A DNA stretch of 64,000 nt from CAYGZL01 sp964354345 (GTDB taxonomy: Bacteria; Chloroflexota; Anaerolineae; Anaerolineales; UBA4823), in assembly GCA_964354345.1 (NCBI GenBank), contig CAYGZL010000170.1, forward strand, positions 62,001-126,000, written 5' to 3'. A model generated the notes under the pieces. It was given only the letters and a program-made list of their open reading frames with translations, had not been told where the DNA came from and made no database searches. The position numbers and the translations under genes are program-made. This document shows, piece by piece, positions 42,847-50,652 of the stretch. Each line of letters begins with the position of its first letter. Within the stretch, counting starts at the first letter, position 1.

Positions 42847-43767
42847 ATGAAATTGGAACTGCTGGAAATCCTGCACTGCCCGACCTGCCAGAATAAGCTG
42901 GCCCTTATGCCTCCCACACAGTTGTCAGCGGTCGGGAACGGATCAGGTGTGGAAGAGCTCCGGTGTGAGCAGTGCGGCAGGGTTACGCAGCTTCAGAATG
43001 GCATCCCGCTGTTTACCATCCCGCCATCTGAAATGGCACCTTCGCAAAAAATCGAGCGCGGTCCGCATGTAGGAACACCCTGGCGGAGGGCGAACTGGCG
43101 ATTTTTAGAGGACCAAATTACCCGTTTGACTGCACAAGCCTTGGTGCTGGATGTCGGCGCTGGGCGGGGCGATTTTAGTGCACTGTTAGCTGGCTGCCAG
43201 GCGATTGCCCTGGATATCTACCCCTATCCTGAAGTGGATCTTGTCTGTGACCTGACCCTGATCAACCCCTTCCGGTCAGGCACCTTTGACGCAATCCTTT
43301 TGATGAATGTGCTGGAGCACGTCTACAATGTTCATGCTCTGCTTAAGGTTCTGGTTAACTTGTTGAGGCCAGGCGGATGCTTGATCATCGCCATTCCCTT
43401 TATGGTCAAGCTGCATCAGGTTCCAGTAGATTATGTGCGGTTCACCCATTTCGCCATAGAAAGGCTGGCGGCGGAACATGGCCTGGTGGTTGAACAGTTG
43501 GAAGGCTACTATGATCCGATATTTTTCTTGGGTGAAGGATTGGGAAATCTACGTTGGGCTGGTTTTTTTGATTTGCCTGCATCTACTGGAAGCCGACCTG
43601 CACAGAGGGTTGGAATTCTACGGCGTTTCTTGAGACGGGCGTTGGTGGGCCTCATCCAGGGTTTAGCAAACCTGTTAGGTAAGATTGTGGGCCCGGGTCG
43701 CTTGCTTTCACCGGCTGTTGCCAGGAGCCAGGCTCCAACCGGGTATCATGTAGTACTGCGTAAATGA
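42847..43767 (+). CDS. Methyltransferase with N-terminal Trm112-like zinc domain
   Basis: A 306-residue protein. It starts MKLELLEILHCPTCQNKL and has a second zinc pair CEQCGRVTQLQNGIPLF, a Trm112p-like module. Between the pairs is PTQLSAVGNGSGVE, a repeat-derived insertion. The methyltransferase core has LVLDVGAGRGDFSALL, ALDIYPYPEVDLVCDL and LMNVLEHVYNVHALLKVL. The ATG at 42847 is one base after the GT2 stop. It overlaps the next gene by ATGA. Confidence 0.82.
   Translation: MKLELLEILHCPTCQNKLALMPPTQLSAVGNGSGVEELRCEQCGRVTQLQNGIPLFTIPPSEMAPSQKIERGPHVGTPWRRANWRFLEDQITRLTAQALVLDVGAGRGDFSALLAGCQAIALDIYPYPEVDLVCDLTLINPFRSGTFDAILLMNVLEHVYNVHALLKVLVNLLRPGGCLIIAIPFMVKLHQVPVDYVRFTHFAIERLAAEHGLVVEQLEGYYDPIFFLGEGLGNLRWAGFFDLPASTGSRPAQRVGILRRFLRRALVGLIQGLANLLGKIVGPGRLLSPAVARSQAPTGYHVVLRK
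42923..42946 (+). repeat. TTGTCAGCGGTCGGGAACGG tract, coding
   Basis: A short copy of the TCAGCGG tract placed between the two zinc-binding cysteine pairs of the methyltransferase. Confidence 0.3.
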
Positions 43768-45215
43768 ATAAGCGTGTACTGATTAGCGCTGATCACGGCC
43801 TGGCGGTTTTTTACTTCATGCAAAGTGATATCATTCCCACATTGCAGGATGCCGGGGTGGAGGTGGTTGTCCTGACCGAGGATGCTTCGCAAGCTGTGAT
43901 CGCAGAACGTTGGCAAAACGGTGCAGGTCGCCCAGGGCTGAGCGTTGAGGGGTTACGGCAGGAGCGGGTGCATGCTTATGCCAGCCAGGTAGCCCCGACG
44001 GTGCAATGGTGGCTCGATTTCTTGCGCCGGGCAGGTGCCTCACAAAGAATTAACCGTTCGGTGGTAGATGCTTATATCGCTCAGGTGAAGAGCGAAGCGG
44101 GGGCTCGCCGGCGGCGCCTCTTTCCTTTGATGGAAGGGATTGCCAGTTTAATCCGCCGTTCCCGGCTGGCCAGGAAAGGTTTAGTAAACCTCCAGCGCCG
44201 ATATACCTCGAATATTTATCCAGACTTGTTTGAGAAATACCAACCCTCCCTGGTGGTTGCTGGATCTCCAGGATTCCGCCAGGACCGTTACCTGCTGCGC
44301 GAAGCTGCTAAACTTAAGATTCCAACGGCAGCAGCTATTATCAGTTGGGACAGCTCAAGTAGCTACGGACTGCCAGGAGCGCCGGTGGATTGGATTACCT
44401 GTTGGTCGGATATTCAAAAACAGGAGTTGGTTCGGGGCGCGGACTGGTCGCCCTCCCGCGTCAATGTCGCTGGGATGCCTCCGTATGATGGCTACGTACG
44501 TAATACCTGGTGGATGGACCGCGAGGATTATTTCCGACTACACGGTCTGAACCCAGAACGCAAGTTGCTCTCTTACGCCAGTAGCTTTGTCAGTTGGTCG
44601 CCTAATTACCAGAACATCGAAGCTCTGGTCAATTTGGTACTATCCGATCAGTTAAGTGCACCGGCGCAGTTACTTGTGCGCCTGCATCCGATTCATATGA
44701 GCGGTCATTATGTTGCTGAGGCAGATCGAATTCGCCAGTTGGCTCGCGACCATGCCCATATCCACGTGGTTGAGCCAATGCCACTCGGTGGTGCATCGGT
44801 CGGCGCCCTGGGTCACTATTCGGGCGAAGATATGGTTGAAAAAACCGCCATGATGGCTTATTCAGATATTTTTCTGACGGTCTATTCGACCATGTGCGTC
44901 GAAGCTTCCTTCCAGGAAACTCCGCTTATCAGCGTGTGCATCGACGCACCGGCAGGATATCCCGGCAAATTCTGGGTGCCGATGTCCCAAATCGGCGTCT
45001 GGCCAACGCATTCTCGCTTCCGCACCTCTGGCGCGGGACGGGTGGTCTACAATGAGGCTGAACTCTGCCGGGCGATCAATGATTATTTCCAATACCCTCA
45101 TGCGGATTTGGAAGCCCAACGACGTTTCTTGAAACAGGAATGTACTTATATTGATGGTAGCTCCGGACGGCGCACTGCCGAGTTTTTCCTTTCACTTCTC
45201 AGGAATCTGCAGTAG
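43764..45215 (+). CDS. Capsule-synthesis-like GT-B protein
   Basis: A 483-residue soluble protein. The N-terminus (KRVLISADHGLAVFYFMQSDIIPTL) resembles GT-B or UDP-GlcNAc 2-epimerase-type folds. The C-terminal half has LLVRLHPIHMSGHY and AYSDIFLTVYSTMCVEASFQETPLISV, the same HP and Y-S-T-x3-E arrangement as the KpsS-like proteins at 26483 and 57053. I infer a glycosyltransferase using an acidic sugar donor. The alternative is a CDP-glycerol-transferase-like enzyme. Coupled upstream by ATGA. Confidence 0.62.
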   Translation: MNKRVLISADHGLAVFYFMQSDIIPTLQDAGVEVVVLTEDASQAVIAERWQNGAGRPGLSVEGLRQERVHAYASQVAPTVQWWLDFLRRAGASQRINRSVVDAYIAQVKSEAGARRRRLFPLMEGIASLIRRSRLARKGLVNLQRRYTSNIYPDLFEKYQPSLVVAGSPGFRQDRYLLREAAKLKIPTAAAIISWDSSSSYGLPGAPVDWITCWSDIQKQELVRGADWSPSRVNVAGMPPYDGYVRNTWWMDREDYFRLHGLNPERKLLSYASSFVSWSPNYQNIEALVNLVLSDQLSAPAQLLVRLHPIHMSGHYVAEADRIRQLARDHAHIHVVEPMPLGGASVGALGHYSGEDMVEKTAMMAYSDIFLTVYSTMCVEASFQETPLISVCIDAPAGYPGKFWVPMSQIGVWPTHSRFRTSGAGRVVYNEAELCRAINDYFQYPHADLEAQRRFLKQECTYIDGSSGRRTAEFFLSLLRNLQ

Positions 45216-45257
45216 AGACCACCAATTTGGTAGAAATTATCATTTGGTAAAGGTAGT

Positions 45258-46385
45258 ATGACTACAAACTTCTTTAGCCGTGTCAGGCTGGCTGTGCAAT
45301 GGTTAATCAAAGGTGAAACCTTACCCGGTGTGGTTTCGCAGCGGAGTTCCAGGTCAGGCGGGTCAATCCTATCGACCATCCCTGCTATAACCCCAGAAGA
45401 GGTGGCTGAGGCGCGGATGTTTTTTCCGCTGGATAAGTTCTTCATATTCGGACATGCCCGTTCCGGGACAACACTGCTGACACGCCTGGTACGTGTACAC
45501 CCGCAAGTGCACTGCAATTATCAGGCGCACTTTTTTACGCGTCCCCCTTTGCTGGAAGCCCTGGTGGCGGATCCAGAGGTGGGCGCCTGGCTTACCCGGC
45601 GTAGCAATCGATGGAATCGTGGGCGTGACCTTTCTTCAGTCGTGTTGCGCGCAGTGAGCGATTTTATCCTGGAGCGAGAAGCACGCCAGGTTGGAAAACG
45701 CGTAGTCGGCGACAAGAGTCCGAATAGCTTGTTGGATGGCGAGGCGGTGCGAAAGCTGGTAAAGATCTATCCAGATGCAAAGTTGATCTTTATTGTGCGC
45801 GATGGGCGTGATGCCGCTCTTTCGCATCGTTTTCAGGCTTTTATTGATAATCCTCACAGCTTGAGCGGTAAGGATCTACGTATCCGTTCGGATTTTATCG
45901 CCAATCCTTCTTTTTATCTCACCGGTCAGCGCTCAATTTTCACCGAAAAAGGACTACGCCAGGCAGCCGAGGGTTGGGTTCACAATGTTGTCGATACCCA
46001 CCAGGTTGCGCGTGAACTACTCGGTGAGTTGGTTGGTCGAATGCAGTATTTCCCGTTACGCTATGAAGATTTGCTGGCTGAGCCCTGGGAGGTGATGAGC
46101 CGTTTGTGGTCTTTCCTGGGGGTTGGGGTTGATTTGACGGGTTTACGCGAAGCTCTACAAGGCGAGATGCAGCAGAACCCGGATGCGGATTGGCAACAGC
46201 AAAAAGCGAGTGAGATTGCTGGGGCGCTTCAAAAAGGTAAGCGCGGCACCTGGCGGGAGATGTTTACAGTCAGGGATCGCCAGATTTTCAATGCCATTGC
46301 TGGGAAAACATTGGCGGAGTGGAGTTATCAGACCGAACCGGCGCTGAGTACAACGGCGTTGAAAAAAACGAGTTCCGAGGTATGA
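45258..46385 (+). CDS. PAPS-dependent sulfotransferase
   Basis: A 375-residue protein of the Sulfotransfer_3 type. The 5'-phosphosulfate-binding loop is FIFGHARSGTTLLTRL (residues 62-77). The 3'-phosphate-binding motif is KLIFIVRDGRDAALSHR (residues 175-191). It has no membrane anchor. With the Sat-CysC fusion 6 kb downstream making PAPS, this implies that a sugar of the glycan is sulfated in the cytoplasm. It begins after AAAGG and ends overlapping the Gfo/Idh gene (ATGA). Confidence 0.87.
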   Translation: MTTNFFSRVRLAVQWLIKGETLPGVVSQRSSRSGGSILSTIPAITPEEVAEARMFFPLDKFFIFGHARSGTTLLTRLVRVHPQVHCNYQAHFFTRPPLLEALVADPEVGAWLTRRSNRWNRGRDLSSVVLRAVSDFILEREARQVGKRVVGDKSPNSLLDGEAVRKLVKIYPDAKLIFIVRDGRDAALSHRFQAFIDNPHSLSGKDLRIRSDFIANPSFYLTGQRSIFTEKGLRQAAEGWVHNVVDTHQVARELLGELVGRMQYFPLRYEDLLAEPWEVMSRLWSFLGVGVDLTGLREALQGEMQQNPDADWQQQKASEIAGALQKGKRGTWREMFTVRDRQIFNAIAGKTLAEWSYQTEPALSTTALKKTSSEV

Positions 46386-47401
46386 AATTTCTAATTGCGG
46401 GTTTTGGATCAATTGGTCGCCGGCATTTTCACAACCTTCTGGCGTTGGGTGAGCGCGATATTTTGTTTTATCGCCGGCGAAACGGTAGCTCCGCTGCTGT
46501 TCCGCAGAGTACCTTGCCCACAGACGAACTGGCTGGATATGTAGTCGAGACAGACCTCACATCTGCGTTGAGCCATCGACCCGATGCGGTCATTATTGCC
46601 AACCCGACCGCATTACATCTCGATGTAGCTATTCCAGCTGCGCGAGCTGGTTGTCACCTGTTAATTGAGAAGCCAATTTCCCATTCGATGGATAAGATTA
46701 CCGAGTTTGAAGCTGCTTGGCAACACGGCGGTGGTCAGGTTTTGGTGGGGTATCAGTTTCGTTTTCACCCGGGATTGCGTATGGTTGCCGAACTGCTTGG
46801 CCAAGGTATGCTTGGGCGCATCCTATCATTCCGTGCACATTGGGGTGAATATCTGCCAGGATGGCATCCCTGGGAAGATTACCGTCGCGGTTATAGCGCA
46901 CGCATTGATTTAGGTGGGGGTGTGATCCTGACTTTGTCGCATCCTCTGGATTATTTGCTTTGGTTATTAGGAGAAGTACGGGCAGTGTGGGCGTTTGCCT
47001 CCCATCTGAGTAATCTGGAAATTGATGTGGAAGACACGGCTGAGATTGGCATACAGTTTGAGAACGGCGTGATTGGCAGCCTTCACCTGGATTATAATCA
47101 GCAGCCTGTTATTCATCATCTTGAGATTATTGGTACATCAGGGACGATACGTTGGGATAACCAGAACGGCGGCGTTTCATATTACTGTGCGCAAGAAAAA
47201 ACTTGGAAGGATTATCTCATTCCACTATTATTCGAGCGTAATGACCTGTTTCTGGCGGAGATGCGCCATTTTTTAGATATCATTCACACAGACATCGCTC
47301 CCGTCTGTTCATGGCAGGAGGGTGTCGCGGATTTGCAGTTAGCCCTGGCAGCCTTACAGTCCGCGCGTGAAGGAAAAATGATTAGTTGTAGGATCGCTTG
47401 A
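46382..47401 (+). CDS. Gfo/Idh/MocA family oxidoreductase
   Basis: A 339-residue NAD(P)-dependent sugar oxidoreductase: FLIAGFGSIGRRHFHNLL (Rossmann), AVIIANPTALHLDVAIPAARAGCHLLIEKPISHSMD (catalytic EKP) and SARIDLGGGVILTLSHPLDYLLWLLGE. The ATG at 46382 follows a GAGG ribosome site. Such enzymes make 3-keto or epimerised sugars, or serve in nonulosonic acid modification (PtmF-like in Campylobacter); the substrate is open. The segment YRRRNGSSAAVPQS carries a degenerate R-N-S-S element. Confidence 0.85.
   Translation: MKFLIAGFGSIGRRHFHNLLALGERDILFYRRRNGSSAAVPQSTLPTDELAGYVVETDLTSALSHRPDAVIIANPTALHLDVAIPAARAGCHLLIEKPISHSMDKITEFEAAWQHGGGQVLVGYQFRFHPGLRMVAELLGQGMLGRILSFRAHWGEYLPGWHPWEDYRRGYSARIDLGGGVILTLSHPLDYLLWLLGEVRAVWAFASHLSNLEIDVEDTAEIGIQFENGVIGSLHLDYNQQPVIHHLEIIGTSGTIRWDNQNGGVSYYCAQEKTWKDYLIPLLFERNDLFLAEMRHFLDIIHTDIAPVCSWQEGVADLQLALAALQSAREGKMISCRIA
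46474..46493 (+). repeat. Family A element, coding (degenerate)
   Basis: CCGGCGAAACGGTAGCTCCG, read as RRNGSS, aligned in the same frame as the better copies. Confidence 0.35.
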
Positions 47402-49347
47402 TGAAATCCTGCCTTGGTAGTCTGGTACGGCAAACCCTTCGCTTGTCTCCCGTAGGGCACGCGGTTAGCTTGCCAAGAATGGGTAGGAAGCCAATTGGAG
47501 TCGTCCCGTCTGGATGGAGAACTATCTTCGTAGTATTGCTCATCCTGGCACTGTTGTTATCAGGTTGCGGTCAATTATCTAAAGTAAACACTCGCTTAAT
47601 TAAGGATACGATAACTCCACCGTCTGGCTCAACGATGTTGCCAACCGCGGTGCGTGGTTTTGAGAATATCCCTTCCTTAGCCTTGTCAACTCCGCAAGCC
47701 TCCGATCCCTGGGTGGAAGAAACCCTAAAAAGCATGTCGGAAGCTGATAAACTCGGTCTGTTGATCCTCACCGGTGTGCAGGGCAGCCAGATCAGTCCTG
47801 ACACCTGCCAGCTCATCGAAAAAATCCGTCCGGCTGGGATTTTCTTCCATATCGGTAACGTCATTGAGCCAGGTCAATTACGCCAATTCACCGCAGATTT
47901 GCAGGATTGCGCCTCCCGTGCTGGCTTTCTTCCCCTCCTGACAGCGATGGATCATGAGGGAGAGGCGATTAATTATTTTCAAAAGGGGATTACGTTATTC
48001 CCGACTGAGCTGGCGATTGGCGCAACGGGCGACCCCGAGTTCGCGGCCCGGGTTGCACAGGCTGCGGGACGCGAACTGGCTTACAGTGGTATCAACCTGG
48101 TGTTTGGACCAGTTGCCGATGTTCTGACGAACCCGGATAACCGGCTGATGTCGGTGCGTACATTTGGCAATGATCCTCAACAGGTTTCACAATTTGTGGC
48201 TCAGGCTGTCAAGGGGTACTTCGAGGCGGGCCTTACTCCTGTGTTGAAGCATTTTCCCGGGCATGGTGGGTCGGATGCCCGCTATGCCACCCGCACGCTG
48301 CCAGTGGACGAGAGTGATCCGGCCACGCTAGAAACCACTTATTTACCACCGTTTTGGTCTGGTATACTTGCCGCCCAGGAAGCCGGGGGAATGCCAGTTG
48401 TAATGCTCAGCCATGTAGCATTCCCTCGCGTCACCGGTAGTGAGCAGCCGGCCAGCCTGTCCAAGGATTTTGTGCATCTTTTACGGGATCTGGCGCATTA
48501 TGATGGTGTACTGATGAGTGAAGCAATCATGCAGCGCGAAGGGATTACCTCTGACATCGGTAATGGGGCGCCAACCTTCGGCGTTCCCGATGCCGCTCTC
48601 CAGGCTTTTCAGGCAGGTGTGGATCTTCTATTGCTCCCCGAACCAGACCAGGCATTGTTGACTTATGACCGCTTCACCCAGGCTTTATCTGCGGGTGAAA
48701 TCCAATCTGCCCGTCTTGACGAATCCGTTCAGCGTATTTTACGTCTCAAAGCGGCAACTGGACTGAAAGCTTTCCCGTTATCCCAGGCACCCGAACCGGA
48801 TTGGCAGGCCAATGCCCGGTTGGCTCAGGAAGTCGGAAAACAAGCGGTCACTTTGTTTCGGGGTAGTTACGGAACCACTGTACCCATTTCTGCTGATGTC
48901 CATCGGATGCTGGTTATCGGACCTGATCCTGATTGGAGTTTCTACCCTGCCTTGAAGTCGGCTTTGAATGAACGCGAGATCCTGGTGGAGTTTGTTTATT
49001 ATTCGTCCCCATGGGACGGAGCAGTCAAAGAGCGTGAGCTGGTGCAGACGCTTCCCGACCAAGTCGATAATTATGATTTTGTTTTATTGTTTACCTGGCA
49101 GGCGTATATCGATAGCCTGGGAAAAGATGCCTGGCAGATGCGGATGGGCAAGCGGCTGGCGATTAGCTCTACACCCCTTGGTGTGGTAGCGTTGAAATCC
49201 CCCCTGGATCTACGCGCATTTCCGAAGGTTAATACCTACCTGAGTACGATGGGCATGACCGAGGGAGCCATGCAAGCGTTGATAGACACCTTACTCGGTC
49301 GCTGGACACCTACCGGAAAGAACCCTCTCCCAGGATGGGTACCCTAA
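47401..49347 (+). CDS. GH3-fold lipoprotein with altered catalytic residues
   Basis: A 648-residue protein with a lipoprotein signal (VVLLILALLLSGC, lipid Cys56) and a glycoside hydrolase family 3 barrel: AMDHEGEAINYF, NLVFGPVADVLTNPDNRLMSVRTFG and VLKHFPGHGG (residues 281-290). In NagZ-type enzymes KHFPGHG is followed by a D-x-H dyad and the nucleophile is in SDD. Here these read RYA and SEA (373-375), so NagZ-like hydrolysis is doubtful. Residues 430-648 resemble a GH3 C-terminal domain. The ATG at 47401 overlaps the previous stop; an ATG at 47479 would exclude the repeat-encoded PVGHAVSLP. Confidence 0.75.
   Translation: MKSCLGSLVRQTLRLSPVGHAVSLPRMGRKPIGVVPSGWRTIFVVLLILALLLSGCGQLSKVNTRLIKDTITPPSGSTMLPTAVRGFENIPSLALSTPQASDPWVEETLKSMSEADKLGLLILTGVQGSQISPDTCQLIEKIRPAGIFFHIGNVIEPGQLRQFTADLQDCASRAGFLPLLTAMDHEGEAINYFQKGITLFPTELAIGATGDPEFAARVAQAAGRELAYSGINLVFGPVADVLTNPDNRLMSVRTFGNDPQQVSQFVAQAVKGYFEAGLTPVLKHFPGHGGSDARYATRTLPVDESDPATLETTYLPPFWSGILAAQEAGGMPVVMLSHVAFPRVTGSEQPASLSKDFVHLLRDLAHYDGVLMSEAIMQREGITSDIGNGAPTFGVPDAALQAFQAGVDLLLLPEPDQALLTYDRFTQALSAGEIQSARLDESVQRILRLKAATGLKAFPLSQAPEPDWQANARLAQEVGKQAVTLFRGSYGTTVPISADVHRMLVIGPDPDWSFYPALKSALNEREILVEFVYYSSPWDGAVKERELVQTLPDQVDNYDFVLLFTWQAYIDSLGKDAWQMRMGKRLAISSTPLGVVALKSPLDLRAFPKVNTYLSTMGMTEGAMQALIDTLLGRWTPTGKNPLPGWVP
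47456..47474 (+). repeat. GGCACGCGGTTAGCTTGCC element (family C), coding
   Basis: A decayed copy of the GGCAAGCT-GTT-AGCTTGCC hairpin, read as GHAVSLP before the signal peptide of the GH3-fold protein. Confidence 0.4.
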
Positions 49348-50612
49348 AGGAGCCAGCCATAAGCAACCAACCATCAGGCAAACCATTATTTCGCACTATC
49401 CAAAATCCAGAATCAAACATTAAACCTCTGCACGTGTTGGCCATCATTCCAGCGCGTGGGGGATCCAAAGGGATTCCGCGCAAGAATGTCCGACTGTTAG
49501 CGGGTCGCCCGCTGATTGCGTATAATCTGATGGAAGCACAGCGCTCCCGGTACATCACACGCCGGGTCGTTTCAACCGACGATCCAGAAATTGCTGCAGT
49601 TTCCCGTCAATATGGGGCAGAAGTAGTCTGGCGACCGGCTGAGATCAGTGGCGATGCAGCCTCGTCGGAAGAGGCTTTGCTCCATGCCCTTGAATATTTT
49701 CAACAGAGCGAAGGTTACCAACCGGATCTCCTGGTTTTTTTACAATGCACCTCTCCTTTGACTCTGGCAGCAGATATTGATGGTACAATTCAGGCCTTAT
49801 TGGATCAGCAGGCTGACACAGCCCTGGCAGTTACGCCGTTCCATTACTTCTTATGGAAGCCGGTGACAAATGGGGATAGTGTGGGGATCAACCATAATAA
49901 AAGGTCACGTCTCTTGCGCCAGCAACGCGAGCCGCAATATTTAGAGACCGGCGCGGTGTATGTTATGCGCACGAGAGGTTTTATCACCGCGCGGCATCGT
50001 TTCTTTGGTAAAACGGCGATGTATGTCATGCCTCCCGACCGCCGCCTGGAAATTGATGATCCGGTTGATTTTCAGATCGCCGAGGTACTTCTGCGTGAGC
50101 AGGCTGTAATTCAGCGATTAAGTAGCTTGCCGGAAAAGATATCTGCATTGATCCTTGATTTTGACGGTGTATTCACCGATAATAAGGTGTTTGTGTTCCA
50201 GGATGGGCGAGAGGCCGTAGTTTGCGATCGCAGCGATGGTTGGGGTCTTGGACAGTTGACCCAGAAAGGTTTACCGGTCTGGATTCTCTCGACTGAGCCG
50301 AATCCGGTCGTCCAGGCGCGTGCTGATAAACTTGGCCTCCCTTACCGGCAGGGTTTGCAGGATAAGGGGCAGGCATTAGGTGTTTTGCTGAATGAGCTTA
50401 ACGTTGATCCGATGCAGGTTGTTTATGTCGGCAATGATGTAAATGATCTACCTTGCCTGCACATGGTCGGTTGTGCGGTGGCTGTCGCGGATGCTCATCC
50501 TCTGGTGAAAGCCCAGGCGCATTTGATCCTCGCAAGGAATGGAGGTGATGGCGCGCTGCGAGAAATTTGTGAACTGATCCTGGAGCGAATGGGTAGCGGT
50601 AGAACTACTTAG
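49335..50612 (+). CDS. NeuA-type CMP-sugar synthetase fused to KdsC-like HAD phosphatase
   Basis: A 425-residue bifunctional protein. Residues 34-260 are an acylneuraminate cytidylyltransferase: VLAIIPARGGSKGIPRKNVRLLAGRPLI and FLQCTSPL. Residues 268-425 are a C0-type HAD phosphatase like KdsC: ALILDFDGVFTDNKVF (275-282 nucleophile motif), ILSTE and YVGNDVNDLP. It would dephosphorylate a nonulosonate 9-phosphate and activate it with CTP. Vertebrate CMAS has a comparable layout. The first 32 residues come from a TCCAAAATCC tract; a GTG at 49434 would start exactly at the domain. It overlaps the GH3 gene by 13 bases. Confidence 0.88.
   Translation: MGTLKEPAISNQPSGKPLFRTIQNPESNIKPLHVLAIIPARGGSKGIPRKNVRLLAGRPLIAYNLMEAQRSRYITRRVVSTDDPEIAAVSRQYGAEVVWRPAEISGDAASSEEALLHALEYFQQSEGYQPDLLVFLQCTSPLTLAADIDGTIQALLDQQADTALAVTPFHYFLWKPVTNGDSVGINHNKRSRLLRQQREPQYLETGAVYVMRTRGFITARHRFFGKTAMYVMPPDRRLEIDDPVDFQIAEVLLREQAVIQRLSSLPEKISALILDFDGVFTDNKVFVFQDGREAVVCDRSDGWGLGQLTQKGLPVWILSTEPNPVVQARADKLGLPYRQGLQDKGQALGVLLNELNVDPMQVVYVGNDVNDLPCLHMVGCAVAVADAHPLVKAQAHLILARNGGDGALREICELILERMGSGRTT
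49349..49426 (+). repeat. TCCAAAATCCAGAATCAAAC tract (family D) at a gene start
   Basis: AGCCAGCCATAAGCAACCAA and the later ATCCAAAATCCAGAATCAAA encode SNQPSGKP and IQNPESNIK ahead of the NeuA domain. Confidence 0.45.
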
Positions 50613-50631
50613 GACAAACAGTCAACTTGTC
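50612..50631 (+). repeat. GGACAAACAGTCAACTTGTC element (family C, decayed)
   Basis: GACAA and TTGTC remain paired; it lies 21 bases before a start codon, like the copies at 20691 and 41717. Confidence 0.35.
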
Positions 50632-50652
50632 ATATTTAAGGAGTTAGATTGG

